NCBI GenBank assembly: GCA_036267975.1
Contig: DATAVA010000062.1
Span: forward strand, 7,032-71,031
Direction: 5' to 3'
Length of the DNA stretch: 64,000 nt
Origin: DAIDKA01 sp036267975
GTDB taxonomy: Bacteria; Pseudomonadota; Gammaproteobacteria; Steroidobacterales; Steroidobacteraceae
Within the stretch, counting starts at the first letter, position 1. Every line of letters begins with the position of its first letter. The notes below the pieces were generated by a model, which was not told the origin of the DNA, made no database searches, and saw only the letters and a program-made list of their open reading frames with translations. Positions 52,849-62,634 of the stretch are shown here, piece after piece. The translations under genes were made by a program, and so were the position numbers.

Positions 52849-54642
52849 CTAGCGGCCACGCAGGAACAGTCGGTCCAGTTCCGTCCAGCTCAACCGCACC
52901 CAGGTAGGCCGACCGTGGTTGCATTGATTGGCGCGCAGCGTGTGTTCCATCTGCCGCAACAGCGCGTCCATTTCCGGCAGCGACAGGCGTCGATTGGCGT
53001 GCACCGACGTGCGACAGGCCAGCGTCGCGAGAAAACGGTCCGAGGCGTCTTCGATGTGGTGCCCGGCGGCCGGATTGTCCAGATCGCGCGCGACCTCACG
53101 CACGATTTCGGCAACTTTCGCGCCCGACAGCAGCGCCGGGACGCGACGCAGTGCCAGACGCGTGTGCCCCAGCGCATCCAGCTCGAAGCCGGCACGCTCC
53201 CATTCGGCGCGGCCTTCGAGCAGCGCATCCAGCTCATGCGCGGCCAGCTCCACGACCAGCGGCTCGAGCAGTGCCTGCGAGGGCACCCCGTTCGTGTACT
53301 GACTTTTCAGCTGTTCATACAGCACCCGTTCATGTCCGGCGTGCATATCCACCAGCACCACCCCCTGCGCGGTCTGCGACAGAATATAGGTGCCCCGGAT
53401 CTGCGCCAGTGGGGTACCCAGCGGCTGCTGCGCGTCCGCATCAATGGTCGCGGTTGCACCCGCTGCGCCCAAGTCCAGCGCGTAAGGTTGTGGGGCGCTT
53501 TCCTGCAGGCGTTCGGCGACGTGCCACGGATCTCGACCGGGCAGGTAGCGCGGCGTCACCGGCGGCGCGCCGAAACGCGGCTGATGGCTTTGTGCCGGCG
53601 CGGTGGGCAGCGCCTGGCCGCTCGGCGGCTCGACCCCTCCCGGACGTGTCTGTGCCAAAGCCTCCGCTATCGCGCGAAATACGAAATCATGGATCTGGCG
53701 CGAATCACGAAAGCGTACTTCGAGCTTGGTAGGATGGGCGTTCACATCCACCATGGCCGGATCGAGGGTCAGATAGAGCACGTAGGCCGGATAGCGGCCG
53801 TGAAACAGCACATCCCGATAGCCCAGGCGCACGGCATTCATCAGCAGCCGATCGCGGACACTGCGGCCATTCACAAACCAGAACTGCTGGTCCGCCGAAC
53901 TGCGCGCCGCGGTGGGCAGTCCGAGCCAGCCGCCCACCCACACCGGCCCCGCAGCATGCTCGAAGGGCAGCGCCTGCTCGAGGAAGTCGGCGCCGATGAG
54001 GGCGCGCACCCGCGTCTCAAGCGGCTGCAGGTCGGCATCGGTGGCCTGCGCATCGAGCAGCACCCGCTCTCCGCTGCGCAGCTGAAAGCTGATCTCCGGA
54101 CGGGACAGCGCCAGGCGCTCCACCAGACGTACGATATGTCCGGATTCGGTGGCCTCGCTGCGTACGAACTTGCGTCGCGCCGGTACGTTGAAGAAAAGGT
54201 CGCGCACTTCGATGGTGGTTCCGACCACGTGCGCCACCGGACGCACGGCGGAACGCGTGCCCCCATCGGCCTGGATCTCCACCGCGTGCTGCGCCTGCGC
54301 CGTGCGCGTCAGCAGTCGCAGTCGCGACACCGAAGCAATGGAGGGCATCGCTTCCCCACGGAAGCCGAGCGTCACCACGGACTGCAGATCGTCCATTGAG
54401 GTGATCTTGCTGGTCGCGTGGCGCTGCAACGCCAGGGTCACCTCCTGCGCATCCATGCCGAGGCCATCGTCGCGCACCCGGATCAGCCCGATGCCACCGC
54501 GCTCGATATCGATTTCGATGCGCCGCGCGCCCGCATCGAGGCTGTTTTCCACCAACTCCTTGACCACCGATGCGGGGCGTTCAATCACCTCGCCGGCGGC
54601 GATCTGGTCAATGAGTTCGTCAGGAAGGATCCGGATGGGCAT
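52849..54642 (-). CDS. mutL: DNA mismatch repair protein MutL, endonuclease type
   Basis: 597 residues from MPIRILPDELIDQIAAGEVI. N-terminal GHKL ATPase motifs are ENSLDAGA, RDDGLGM and GFRGEAMPSIASV. The C-terminal domain has DMHAGHERVLYE, a variant of the endonuclease motif DQHA-x2-E-x4-E with Met for Gln, and ends CNHGRPTW and LFLRGR. This points to a nicking MutL rather than the MutH-dependent E. coli type; activity of the variant motif is uncertain. Confidence 0.96.
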   Translation of the reverse strand: MPIRILPDELIDQIAAGEVIERPASVVKELVENSLDAGARRIEIDIERGGIGLIRVRDDGLGMDAQEVTLALQRHATSKITSMDDLQSVVTLGFRGEAMPSIASVSRLRLLTRTAQAQHAVEIQADGGTRSAVRPVAHVVGTTIEVRDLFFNVPARRKFVRSEATESGHIVRLVERLALSRPEISFQLRSGERVLLDAQATDADLQPLETRVRALIGADFLEQALPFEHAAGPVWVGGWLGLPTAARSSADQQFWFVNGRSVRDRLLMNAVRLGYRDVLFHGRYPAYVLYLTLDPAMVDVNAHPTKLEVRFRDSRQIHDFVFRAIAEALAQTRPGGVEPPSGQALPTAPAQSHQPRFGAPPVTPRYLPGRDPWHVAERLQESAPQPYALDLGAAGATATIDADAQQPLGTPLAQIRGTYILSQTAQGVVLVDMHAGHERVLYEQLKSQYTNGVPSQALLEPLVVELAAHELDALLEGRAEWERAGFELDALGHTRLALRRVPALLSGAKVAEIVREVARDLDNPAAGHHIEDASDRFLATLACRTSVHANRRLSLPEMDALLRQMEHTLRANQCNHGRPTWVRLSWTELDRLFLRGR

Positions 54643-54679
54643 GTGCGCGAAAGTATGCCTGATCCGGCGCTTGGGTCGC

Positions 54680-55888
54680 TCAGCCGCCGGGTGGCCCCAG
54701 GCCTGCGACCTGTGCCGGTGCGTGTGCTTCACGCACTATGGCGAAGTGGGTGCCGGACGGCGGATTGTCCGCAAAATAGCCGCGCAGCCCCGTGAAAATG
54801 GCCGCGGCGAGGGCCTCTTGCTGCGTCGGATTGCGCAAACGCCGCTCCTCGGCCGGATTCGAGATGTAGGCGGTTTCCACCAGCATGGACGGGATGTCGG
54901 GGGATTTGAGTACCACGAACTGCGCCTGCTGCACCTGAGGCTTGCGCACCAGGCCCACCCCCTGCAGGGCGACGATGACGCTCTGCGCCGCGGTCATGCT
55001 CGCACTGATATTCGCCGACTGGGACAGATCCATCAGCACGGAAGCGAGCCTCTTGTCCTTGTCGGCAAGGGACACGCCGCCCCTCAAATCCGCGGCATTC
55101 TCACGTTCGGCCAGCCAGCGGGCCGCCTCATTGGTCGCACCCCGCTCGGACAGCACGTACACGGAGGAACCGGACACGGCGCTGTTCGCGATGGAGTCGG
55201 CGTGGACGGATACGAACAGATCGGCGTTTCCGGCCCGTGCGCGGCGGATGCGTTCGCGCAAGGTCAGGAATTCATCGCGATCGCGCGTGAGTACGGCGTG
55301 CATGCCCGGCTCGGCGTTGATTCGTCGCGCCAGCGCGCGGGCGATCGCGAGCACCACATCCTTTTCGTGCACCCCCGCGTGGCCGGTGGCGCCCGGATCC
55401 TCGCCGCCGTGGCCCGCGTCCACGGCGATGACCACGTCCCGCCCGGACTTGCGGGGTGCATGCGCCGCCTGCACCTGGCGACGTACCGAATCCATACGCA
55501 GCACCAGCGTCGGTGAGCTGCGATTCGAACCATCCCAGTACACCCGCACCGGCAAGGAGCGGTCCATGAAGATCGTAAGTCGCAGATCGCCGTTGGATTG
55601 GCGCAGCGCGCTGACACCGGTGATGTTGCCCTGGGCCTGCGGCATGATCAATCCGGCTGCCGCACCGGTACTGCGCAGTGTCAGCGCGATGCGCGCCGGA
55701 TTTTTCGCGGTGCTGCAGCGATAGGCCACTTTTGCGGTCAGGCGCAGCGCAAGCGCGGTCCCGGTCTCATCCGCGACGACCTCCACCGCCCGCACCCGTG
55801 CGAGCGGCGCGGCCGACACGTGCGCCCAGGCACTGGCCACAACCAGAGCCATTCCCAGCACCAAGCTTACAAAGACATGTCTTTTCAT
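54680..55888 (-). CDS. N-acetylmuramoyl-L-alanine amidase (AmiC/AmiB type)
   Basis: 402 residues from MKRHVFVSLVLG with a signal peptide. An AMIN domain (about 30-125, septal targeting) precedes the Amidase_3 domain with zinc ligands H in VDAGHGGEDPGA, E in HEKDVVLAIA and H in SVHADS, and the catalytic Glu in LVETAYISNP. It removes stem peptides from peptidoglycan at division. It lies 37 bases before mutL, the common tsaE-ami-mutL order. Confidence 0.93.
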   Translation of the reverse strand: MKRHVFVSLVLGMALVVASAWAHVSAAPLARVRAVEVVADETGTALALRLTAKVAYRCSTAKNPARIALTLRSTGAAAGLIMPQAQGNITGVSALRQSNGDLRLTIFMDRSLPVRVYWDGSNRSSPTLVLRMDSVRRQVQAAHAPRKSGRDVVIAVDAGHGGEDPGATGHAGVHEKDVVLAIARALARRINAEPGMHAVLTRDRDEFLTLRERIRRARAGNADLFVSVHADSIANSAVSGSSVYVLSERGATNEAARWLAERENAADLRGGVSLADKDKRLASVLMDLSQSANISASMTAAQSVIVALQGVGLVRKPQVQQAQFVVLKSPDIPSMLVETAYISNPAEERRLRNPTQQEALAAAIFTGLRGYFADNPPSGTHFAIVREAHAPAQVAGLGPPGG

Positions 55889-55939
55889 AGACTTCGCGAT
55901 CATAGCTGCCGCGTAATCTACGACTACCTGCCCGGCAAT

Positions 55940-56410
55940 TCAACCTTGAGCTTGCGCCAGCCACCGCGCACCGGCTGCCGTCGAGCCGCGCAACTCAATG
56001 CTGTGAAACGCCGGCCGGGCCGCCAACGTGATATCGATGTCCGCCGGCGGCAGCCACGCGCCGGCCCGCTCCGGCCATTCCACCAGCCAGACATGCCCGC
56101 CGTCCGCGAGGTCACGCAGACCCAATGCTTCAAGCTCCGCCGGATCCTGCAGGCGATACAGATCGGTGTGGACCACGGTGACGGCGTCCAGCACATACGA
56201 TTCGACCAGCGTGTAGGTCGGACTGCGCACCAGACCCGCAAAGCCCAGGGCCTGCAAAAAGCCTCGTGCCAGCGTGGTCTTGCCGGCGCCCAGCTCACCG
56301 TGCAACTGGATCTGCAGCATTTGGGGACGGCTGCGCGGCAGCGCCCGGGCCAATTGCGCGCCACAGGCCTCGGTGTCCGCGGCGCTGCGCGCGATCAAGG
56401 ATTGACGCAC
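55940..56410 (-). CDS. tsaE: tRNA threonylcarbamoyladenosine biosynthesis ATPase TsaE
   Basis: About 156 residues. Walker A HGELGAGKTTLARGFLQAL, SPTYTLVESY and the DLYRL motif identify it. It powers the TsaBD complex that makes t6A37. The GTG at 56410 (overlapping nnrD by 16) is given; a TTG at 56398 with a 4-base TTGA overlap is equally credible. Confidence 0.93.
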   Translation of the reverse strand: MRQSLIARSAADTEACGAQLARALPRSRPQMLQIQLHGELGAGKTTLARGFLQALGFAGLVRSPTYTLVESYVLDAVTVVHTDLYRLQDPAELEALGLRDLADGGHVWLVEWPERAGAWLPPADIDITLAARPAFHSIELRGSTAAGARWLAQAQG

Positions 56411-57873
56411 GCCTGCAGCTCGCGCGCGACATCGCTGGCCAACAGGCCGCGCTCGCCCGGACGCGCGGCGGCATCGCCGGCCTGCGCGTGCGCCATGACC
56501 GCGGCGCGGGTCGCAAGCCACGGATCCTCACACTGCGCCAGCACCCCCGCGATGGCCCCCGTGAGGACATCCCCCATGCCCGCGCTCGCCATGCCGGGAT
56601 TGCCTCGCTCGCACAGGCCCGGCGCTTTGCCAGCCCGACCTACCAGCGTGCCGGCGCCTTTGAGCGCGATGGTGCCCCCATAATCACGGACCAGGGCGGC
56701 GAGTGCGGCCAGGCGATCCGCCTGCACCGCAGTGGTTTCGATGCCGAGCAACCGTCCGGCCTCGCCCGGGTGCGGCGTGAGAATCCAATTGTCGCGCTGG
56801 CGCTTGCCCGTCTCCGCGATGATGTTCAGTGCATCCGCATCGACCACCAAGGGCTTGTCGCACTTGAGGGTGAGGCGCACCAGCTCCTGCGACCAGGGGC
56901 TGCGACCCAGTCCCGGACCGATCGCCACGACATCGGCGCGGTCCAGCGCGGCTACCAGATCGGCTGGACTGTGCAGCGCCAGGCAGATCAGCTCCGGACG
57001 GCCGGCGACAATGGCCATCAGATTCTCCGGAGCCGTGGCCACGGTGACGAGGCCCGCACCCGCGCGCAGGCAGGCCTCACCGCACAGGCGCACCGCGCCG
57101 GGCATGCCGATGCCACCGCCAATGATGAGCACGCGCCCGAAGTCACCCTTGTGGGCCTGGCGTGGACGCCGCGGCAGTGCCTGCACCACGCAGGCTTCCG
57201 TTATCCGTTGCAGACGCGGGCTGAACTGCGGAATCTCCGGCACCGGCACTTCGAGATCGTCAAAGAAGATGCCGCCCGCACGTTCCGGCCCCTCACCCAG
57301 GAACAGGCCGGTCTTCAGGCCCACGAAAGTCACGGTTGAATCGGCCCGCACCGCCTCCCCCAGCGGCATGCCGCTATCGGCATCGAGTCCGGAAGGGATA
57401 TCGATGGCGAATACGGGGCGCCCGGCGCCATTGATGGCGCGGATGGCATCAGCCCCGGCGCTGCGCAGCGGACCGCGCAGGCCGATACCGAACACGGCAT
57501 CGACGATCACCTCACCCTCGCGCAGCAGTGACGTGCTCAGCGGCCGCACGGCGCCGCCGCTGGCGGCAAAATCCGCATGCGCCTGGCGGGCATCGCCCTT
57601 GAGCTGCGCGGCGGGCGCAGCCGCAATGACACTCACTTCAAGACCGGCTGCCTGGGCAAAACGTGCGAGCACGTAACCGTCGCCCCCATTGTTGCCCCCG
57701 CCGCAGACGATGACGATTCGGGTCGACATGGGCCACCGGGCCCGCAGGTAGCGCAGCGCCGCTTCGCCGGCGCGCTTCATCAATGTGTAACCGGAAACCG
57801 GCAACGACTCGATGGCGCGTTGGTCGAGCGCCCGAACCTGTGCGGCAGAATAAACGGCGATTGGCAGTGCCAT
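56395..57873 (-). CDS. nnrD: Bifunctional NAD(P)H-hydrate epimerase/dehydratase
   Basis: 492 residues from MALPIAVYSAAQVRALD. The YjeF_N epimerase half has VCGGGNNGGDGYVLARF; the carbohydrate-kinase-like dehydratase half has TPHPGEAGRLLG, KGAGTLVG and NPGMASAGMGDVLTG. It repairs hydrated NAD(P)H. Divergent from queG by 22 bases and overlapping tsaE. Confidence 0.95.
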   Translation of the reverse strand: MALPIAVYSAAQVRALDQRAIESLPVSGYTLMKRAGEAALRYLRARWPMSTRIVIVCGGGNNGGDGYVLARFAQAAGLEVSVIAAAPAAQLKGDARQAHADFAASGGAVRPLSTSLLREGEVIVDAVFGIGLRGPLRSAGADAIRAINGAGRPVFAIDIPSGLDADSGMPLGEAVRADSTVTFVGLKTGLFLGEGPERAGGIFFDDLEVPVPEIPQFSPRLQRITEACVVQALPRRPRQAHKGDFGRVLIIGGGIGMPGAVRLCGEACLRAGAGLVTVATAPENLMAIVAGRPELICLALHSPADLVAALDRADVVAIGPGLGRSPWSQELVRLTLKCDKPLVVDADALNIIAETGKRQRDNWILTPHPGEAGRLLGIETTAVQADRLAALAALVRDYGGTIALKGAGTLVGRAGKAPGLCERGNPGMASAGMGDVLTGAIAGVLAQCEDPWLATRAAVMAHAQAGDAAARPGERGLLASDVARELQACVNP

Positions 57874-57895
57874 GGGCTCATTATACTGGCCTGCC

Positions 57896-58969
57896 ATGGC
57901 CGGCCCGACCAACTTTGCACTCCCCGCCCTGGCGGCCATCCGCGTCCAGCTCGAGAACCTGGCGCGGGAGCTCGGTTTTGATGCCCTCGGCATCGCCGAA
58001 CTGGACCTCACGCAGGACGAGCAACACCTGCTGCGCTGGCTCGAACACGGCTACCACGGTGAGATGCGTTACATGGCACGCCACGGCGTGCTGCGCAGCC
58101 GTCCCGCCGAGCTCGCGCCCGGCAGCGTGCGCGCGCTGTGCGTGCGCATGAATTACCTGCCGGTGCAGGCCGCCGACGCTGAGGCGGTACTGGCCGATCC
58201 ACAGCTCGCCTACGTGTCACGCTATGCCCTCGGTCGTGACTACCACAAGGTGCTGCGCGGGCAACTGAAGACCCTCGCGCAGCAGCTGCTGGAGCGCATC
58301 GGCCCCTTCGGCTATCGCGTCTGTGTGGACAGCGCGCCCGTGCTTGAAAAGGCGCTGGCGCGCAACGCCGGTCTGGGCTGGATCGGCAAGCACACGAACC
58401 TGCTGTCGCGTGTTGCCGGCTCGTGGTTCTTCCTGGGCGAGATACTCACCGACCTGCCATTGCCCGCCGACACGGCTGCGAGCGCGCATTGCGGCAGCTG
58501 TACGGCCTGTATCGATGTCTGCCCCACCCAGGCCATCCTGGGCCCGCAGCAACTGGATGCCCGGCGCTGCATCTCATATCTGACCATCGAGAATCATGGA
58601 GCAATCCCGGTTGAATTTCGGCGCGCGATCGGCAACCGGATCTATGGCTGCGATGACTGCCAGCTGGTATGTCCCTGGAACAAGTTCGCGCAGGCCGCGG
58701 CGCATCCGGACTTCAAGGTTCGCCACGATCTTGATCGCGCGCAGCTCACCGAACTGTTCGCGTGGACCGCAGCGCAGTTCGAGGAGCGCATGCGCGGCTC
58801 GGCCATCTATCGCATCGGCTATGAGCGCTGGTCGCGCAACATCGCGGTAGCGCTCGGCAATGTGCCACAGTCGGCGCAGGTCCGGGACAGTCTGCTGGCG
58901 CGTCGCGCGCTGGCATCGCCGCTGCTGCGCGAACACATCGATTGGGCGCTGGAGCAGCACCCGGCGTGA
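57896..58969 (+). CDS. queG: Epoxyqueuosine reductase
   Basis: 357 residues. Cobalamin- and Fe4S4-dependent: the two clusters use CGSCTACIDVCPTQAI and GCDDCQLVCPWN. The central DUF1730 part contains NYLPVQ and YALGRDYHKVLRGQL. Final step of queuosine synthesis in tRNA. The ATG at 57896 is preferred over one at 57872, which would overlap nnrD. Confidence 0.96.
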   Translation: MAGPTNFALPALAAIRVQLENLARELGFDALGIAELDLTQDEQHLLRWLEHGYHGEMRYMARHGVLRSRPAELAPGSVRALCVRMNYLPVQAADAEAVLADPQLAYVSRYALGRDYHKVLRGQLKTLAQQLLERIGPFGYRVCVDSAPVLEKALARNAGLGWIGKHTNLLSRVAGSWFFLGEILTDLPLPADTAASAHCGSCTACIDVCPTQAILGPQQLDARRCISYLTIENHGAIPVEFRRAIGNRIYGCDDCQLVCPWNKFAQAAAHPDFKVRHDLDRAQLTELFAWTAAQFEERMRGSAIYRIGYERWSRNIAVALGNVPQSAQVRDSLLARRALASPLLREHIDWALEQHPA

Positions 58970-58991
58970 GCTGAAGGCCGCGCGATCCGCT

Positions 58992-59837
58992 TCAGCGCGT
59001 CACGCGCAGATTGTCGATCAGGCGGGCCTTGCCCAAGCGGGCCGCCACCAGCACCACCCGTTCGTGGCTGTCCAGGCGCGCCGGCTGCAGATCGGTCGCG
59101 TCCCGCACCACGAAATAATCCGGACGCAATCCGGCCCCGCTCAGTGCCGCGAGTGCTTCGGTTTCGACGTCACGATCGGCGGCGCCGGCCAGGAGTCTGG
59201 TGCGTGCCAGCTGCAGCCGCTGATGAATGATCGGCGCAACGGTACGTTCGGTCGCTGTCAGGTACTGATTGCGCGAACTCATCGCGAGGCCGTCGCGTTC
59301 ACGCACCGTCGCCGCGCCGATGATGCTCGTGGGCATGCACAGGTCCGCCACCATGCGGCGGATCACCGTCAGCTGCTGGAAGTCCTTCTCACCGAAGATG
59401 GCGGCATCCGGCTCGACGATATTCAAAAGCTTCGTGACGATCGTGGCAACACCCTGAAAATGCCCGGGGCGAAACTCGCCATCCAGGATGTACGACAGCA
59501 CCGGCACTTCCACGCGTACCGCATTGTCCGGACCGTTGGGATAGATCTCGCCCACATCCGGCATGAACATCAGATCGCAGCCCGCCGCGGCCAGCATGGC
59601 TTCATCCTCGTGCGGCGTGCGCGGATAGTGCGCATAGTCCTCGTTGGGTCCGAACTGCATGGGATTGACGAAGATGCTGGCGACAAAGCGCTCGCCATGC
59701 GCGCGCGCGGCTTCGATCAGACTCATATGCCCTGCATGCAGGTTGCCCATGGTGGGCACGAAGGCAATGCGTCGGCCCTGTGCGCGCCAGCCGCGAACCC
59801 GCGCGCGCACAGCTGCGATGGTTGTGACGGTTTCCAT
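58992..59837 (-). CDS. panC: Pantothenate synthetase
   Basis: 281 residues. Class I nucleotidyl-transferase motifs are GNLHAGHMSLIE and the KMSKS-like SSRNQYL, plus FGEKDFQQLTVIRRMVADL for pantoate and beta-Ala binding. It joins pantoate and beta-alanine. No panB is adjacent; a deoxynucleoside kinase gene sits where panB often is. Confidence 0.96.
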   Translation of the reverse strand: METVTTIAAVRARVRGWRAQGRRIAFVPTMGNLHAGHMSLIEAARAHGERFVASIFVNPMQFGPNEDYAHYPRTPHEDEAMLAAAGCDLMFMPDVGEIYPNGPDNAVRVEVPVLSYILDGEFRPGHFQGVATIVTKLLNIVEPDAAIFGEKDFQQLTVIRRMVADLCMPTSIIGAATVRERDGLAMSSRNQYLTATERTVAPIIHQRLQLARTRLLAGAADRDVETEALAALSGAGLRPDYFVVRDATDLQPARLDSHERVVLVAARLGKARLIDNLRVTR

Positions 59838-60497
59838 TCAGATGGTTCCATGCCGCATGGCGTTGTAATAGTTGCGCCCGCGTTTGACGCGGCTGACAGC
59901 ACTCAGCAGATCTTCGTAATCGGCCTCATTGCCGATCGGATCGATGGACGCGGCGTTGACGATGAGCAGAGGCGCGTCCTCGTATTCGTGGAAGAAGCGT
60001 GAATACGCCTCATTCAGCCGGGTCAGGTATGCGCGTTCGATCTGCTGTTCGAAGCCGATGCCGCGGCGTGCGATGCGCGCCAGCAGCACGTCCACGGGTG
60101 CCTGCAGATAGATCACCAGATCCGGCTTCGCCGCGACCACCCCGAGTTTGGCATAGACCTGCTCATAGAGCGCGAACTCCGCCTCATCGAGCGTGATTCG
60201 CGCGAACAGCTGATCCTTGGCCATCAGATAGTCCGCCACACGCACGGGCGAAAACATGTCCGACTGGTTCAGGCCCTGCAGTTGCTGCGTGCGTTGAAAG
60301 AGGAAATAAAGCTGCGCGGGAAACGCCGCGGCGCGCGGATTGCGATAGAAGCGTTCGAGGAAGGGATTCTCGGCCGCCTGCTCGAGGATCAGCGTGGCCT
60401 CGTAGGTCTGGGCCAGGCGGCGCGCAAGGCTGGTCTTGCCCACGCCGATCGGGCCCTCGACGACGATATAACGAAATCCAGCGGCAGCGACAGTCAT
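59838..60497 (-). CDS. Deoxynucleoside kinase family protein
   Basis: 219 residues. P-loop VVEGPIGVGKTSLARRL, then ENPFLERFYRNPRAAAFPAQ and QSDMFSPVRVADYLMAKD, as in dCK/dGK-like kinases. It phosphorylates deoxyadenosine, deoxyguanosine or deoxycytidine. It directly abuts panC and overlaps folK by 4 bases. Confidence 0.9.
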   Translation of the reverse strand: MTVAAAGFRYIVVEGPIGVGKTSLARRLAQTYEATLILEQAAENPFLERFYRNPRAAAFPAQLYFLFQRTQQLQGLNQSDMFSPVRVADYLMAKDQLFARITLDEAEFALYEQVYAKLGVVAAKPDLVIYLQAPVDVLLARIARRGIGFEQQIERAYLTRLNEAYSRFFHEYEDAPLLIVNAASIDPIGNEADYEDLLSAVSRVKRGRNYYNAMRHGTI

Positions 60498-60985
60498 AGG
60501 AGCCAGACGCCATCAGCGCTAACACGGGGCAACAGCTCCCGAACCCGGCCATGTCCTGGCACGTTCAGATCGGGTGCAATGTCCGCCAGAGGATACAGAA
60601 CGAAGTTACGCGCCACTACACCGGGATGGGGCAGTACCAGTTCAGCGCTGGTGCATTGTTCGCAACCGAATACCAGCAGGTCCAGGTCAATCACCCGTGG
60701 CCCCCAGTGCTCGTGCACTGCGGGACGGCCCGCCGCGCCCTCCAGCCTTTGCAGATGCCGCAGCAGCTCCAACGCCGGCAGCTGCGTGACCACGCCGGCG
60801 ACGGCATTGACGAAATCGGGTTGAGTGACCGGCCCCATCGGACGCGACCCATACAGGCGTGACACGGCAACGCTGCGCGTCTGCGGCAGGCCGGCCAGCT
60901 CGTGCAACGCCTGGCGCACCTGTTGCGCGGGATCCGACAGATTGCTACCCAGCCCGATATAGGCGGGCTGCCAGACCGCCATCAA
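60494..60985 (-). CDS. folK: 2-amino-4-hydroxy-6-hydroxymethyldihydropteridine pyrophosphokinase
   Basis: 163 residues. Signature residues are YIGLGSNLSDP, GSRPMGPVTQPDFVNAV and the ATP/Mg site HWGPRVIDLDLLVFG. It transfers pyrophosphate in folate synthesis. It overlaps pcnB and the kinase gene by 4 bases on either side, so it is one transcript. Confidence 0.96.
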   Translation of the reverse strand: MMAVWQPAYIGLGSNLSDPAQQVRQALHELAGLPQTRSVAVSRLYGSRPMGPVTQPDFVNAVAGVVTQLPALELLRHLQRLEGAAGRPAVHEHWGPRVIDLDLLVFGCEQCTSAELVLPHPGVVARNFVLYPLADIAPDLNVPGHGRVRELLPRVSADGVWLL

Positions 60986-62451
60986 GCAGAACTGGCCGGC
61001 CTGCGGCGGCGACGGCGGGGACCGCGGCGCGCGCCCTCACGGCGCGGCGTCGATCCGCCCAGATTATCGGTCATCTCCTCGCGCTCCTGGTCCGACGCCT
61101 CCTGCAGGCGCGTCCACCAGTCAGCCATCTCCTGGGGCGCCATGCCCAGTTGCGCGCGCAGCAGCAGCAGGTCATAGGAGGCACGAAAGCGCGGATGTTC
61201 CAATACCCGCAGCGCCCGCCGCCCGCGCGGATGCTCAAGGCGCGGCTGCAGCGCAAACATCTCGCGCACACCCAGCGCAAAGCGACGCGGAATGGCGATG
61301 CGCGACTGCGCCTCGTGCATGGCCTGATCGCACGCATCCAGGATGGCGCCGGTCTCATGCCAGTGCTGCGGTGGCATGGCTTCAATGATGCGGGCAATGG
61401 GCCCGTACAGCAGCAGTGCAAACAGAAAGGTCGGCGCGACGGGTTTGTCGGCCGCCACCCGTTCATCGGTATTGCGCAGCCCCTGCACCAGCAGCTGTTC
61501 CACCAGGTTGCCCGAGTGCGCCGCCGCATACGAATCCACGGTAGGCAGGATTGCCGCAAGCAGACCACGCCGGCGTAGCACCTTATAACTTTGCGCACCG
61601 TGTCCGGTCAGGAACAGCTTCAGGGTTTCATCAAACAAACGCGCGGGTGGCACGGCACCGAGCAGGTCTGCGAGCTGTGCAATGGGTGCCGCGGTGGCAG
61701 GGTCGAGCGTGAAGCCGAGCTTTGCCTCGAAGCGCGCGGCGCGCAGCATCCGTACCGGGTCTTCGCGATAACGCGTCTCCGGATCCCCGATCATGCGCAG
61801 CGTGCGCGCGGTGATGTCCGCCGCGCCATTGACGTAGTCCCAGATCGAGAAATCCGCGATGTTGTAGTACAGGGAATTGGCCGTGAAGTCGCGCCTCCAG
61901 ACATCCTCGTCGATATTGCCGTAGACATTGTCGCGCAGGATGCGACCGGACTCATCGAACGCACGGTGAGTATCCGCCGTCTGATCGAATGGATCGCGCC
62001 GGCGACCCGCATACCCTTGTTCGATCACCGGTTCGTCAGCTATCGCCACCGGTTCGCCGGGAACCCCTTCGTCGTCGTCAAGATCGGGAATCGGTTCTTC
62101 GGCCTGCGATGGGGCGCTGGAGGCGCGGAACGTCGCGACCTCGATGGTTTCGCGGCCAAAGAACACATGCGCCAGACGGAAACGTCGGCCGACGAGGCGA
62201 CAGTTGCGGAACAGCTTGCGCACCTCTTCCGGCAGTGCGTCGGTGGAGACATCGAAGTCTTTGGGCTCCAGGCCGAGCAACAGATCCCGCACACAGCCGC
62301 CGACGAGGAAAGCCTGAAAGCCCCCTTCGCGCAATCGATACAGCACGCGCAGAGCATTCGGCGAGATATGCGCACGGGAAACAGTGTGGTCGGACCGCGG
62401 AATAATCCGGGGCTTTACGGCCGCTGCCGCAGGGTCAACAGGTGAGTTCAA
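60982..62451 (-). CDS. pcnB: Poly(A) polymerase I
   Basis: 489 residues. Nucleotidyltransferase head: FLVGGCVRDLLLGLEPKDFD and VSTDALPEEVRKLF, with RRFRLAHVFF, separating it from CCA-adding enzymes. Basic C-terminus (STPRREGARRGPRRRRRR) for RNA binding. It adds poly(A) tails that promote RNA decay. First gene of the pcnB-folK-kinase-panC operon. Confidence 0.95.
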   Translation of the reverse strand: MNSPVDPAAAAVKPRIIPRSDHTVSRAHISPNALRVLYRLREGGFQAFLVGGCVRDLLLGLEPKDFDVSTDALPEEVRKLFRNCRLVGRRFRLAHVFFGRETIEVATFRASSAPSQAEEPIPDLDDDEGVPGEPVAIADEPVIEQGYAGRRRDPFDQTADTHRAFDESGRILRDNVYGNIDEDVWRRDFTANSLYYNIADFSIWDYVNGAADITARTLRMIGDPETRYREDPVRMLRAARFEAKLGFTLDPATAAPIAQLADLLGAVPPARLFDETLKLFLTGHGAQSYKVLRRRGLLAAILPTVDSYAAAHSGNLVEQLLVQGLRNTDERVAADKPVAPTFLFALLLYGPIARIIEAMPPQHWHETGAILDACDQAMHEAQSRIAIPRRFALGVREMFALQPRLEHPRGRRALRVLEHPRFRASYDLLLLRAQLGMAPQEMADWWTRLQEASDQEREEMTDNLGGSTPRREGARRGPRRRRRRPASSA

Positions 62452-62471
62452 GGAGTATGGCTTCTAGTGCT

Positions 62472-62499
62472 TGAGCAATGTGTACAGCTCTCTATAATA
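62472..62499 (+). promoter_or_regulatory. Promoter of tRNA-Glu
   Basis: TTGAGC (62472-62477), a 16-base spacer and a perfect TATAAT (62494-62499) stand about 30 bases before the tRNA. The GC-rich stretch CCGCGC after the -10 box fits stringent control. Confidence 0.7.
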
Positions 62500-62529
62500 C
62501 CGCGCTCTCGCGCCAGAGCTTGAAACCTC

Positions 62530-62605
62530 GCTCCCTTCGTCTAGAGGCCTAGGACATGGCCCTCTCAAGGCCAGTACACGGGTTCGAATCCCGTAGGGAG
62601 CGCCA
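62530..62605 (+). tRNA. tRNA-Glu, anticodon CTC
   Basis: 76 bases with acceptor GCTCCCT/AGGGAGC, G discriminator and encoded CCA. The anticodon stem TGGCC/GGCCA encloses CTCTCAA, anticodon CTC. D arm CGTCTAGAGGCCTAGGACA and T arm CGGG-TTCGAAT-CCCG are those of tRNA-Glu. Confidence 0.96.
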
Positions 62606-62634
62606 TAGAATCAAGAGGTTACGCTTTGGCATTT

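Noticed and set aside
52645..54399. Plus-strand open frame of 584 codons
   Set aside because: Antisense to mutL and miaA; no recognisable domain.
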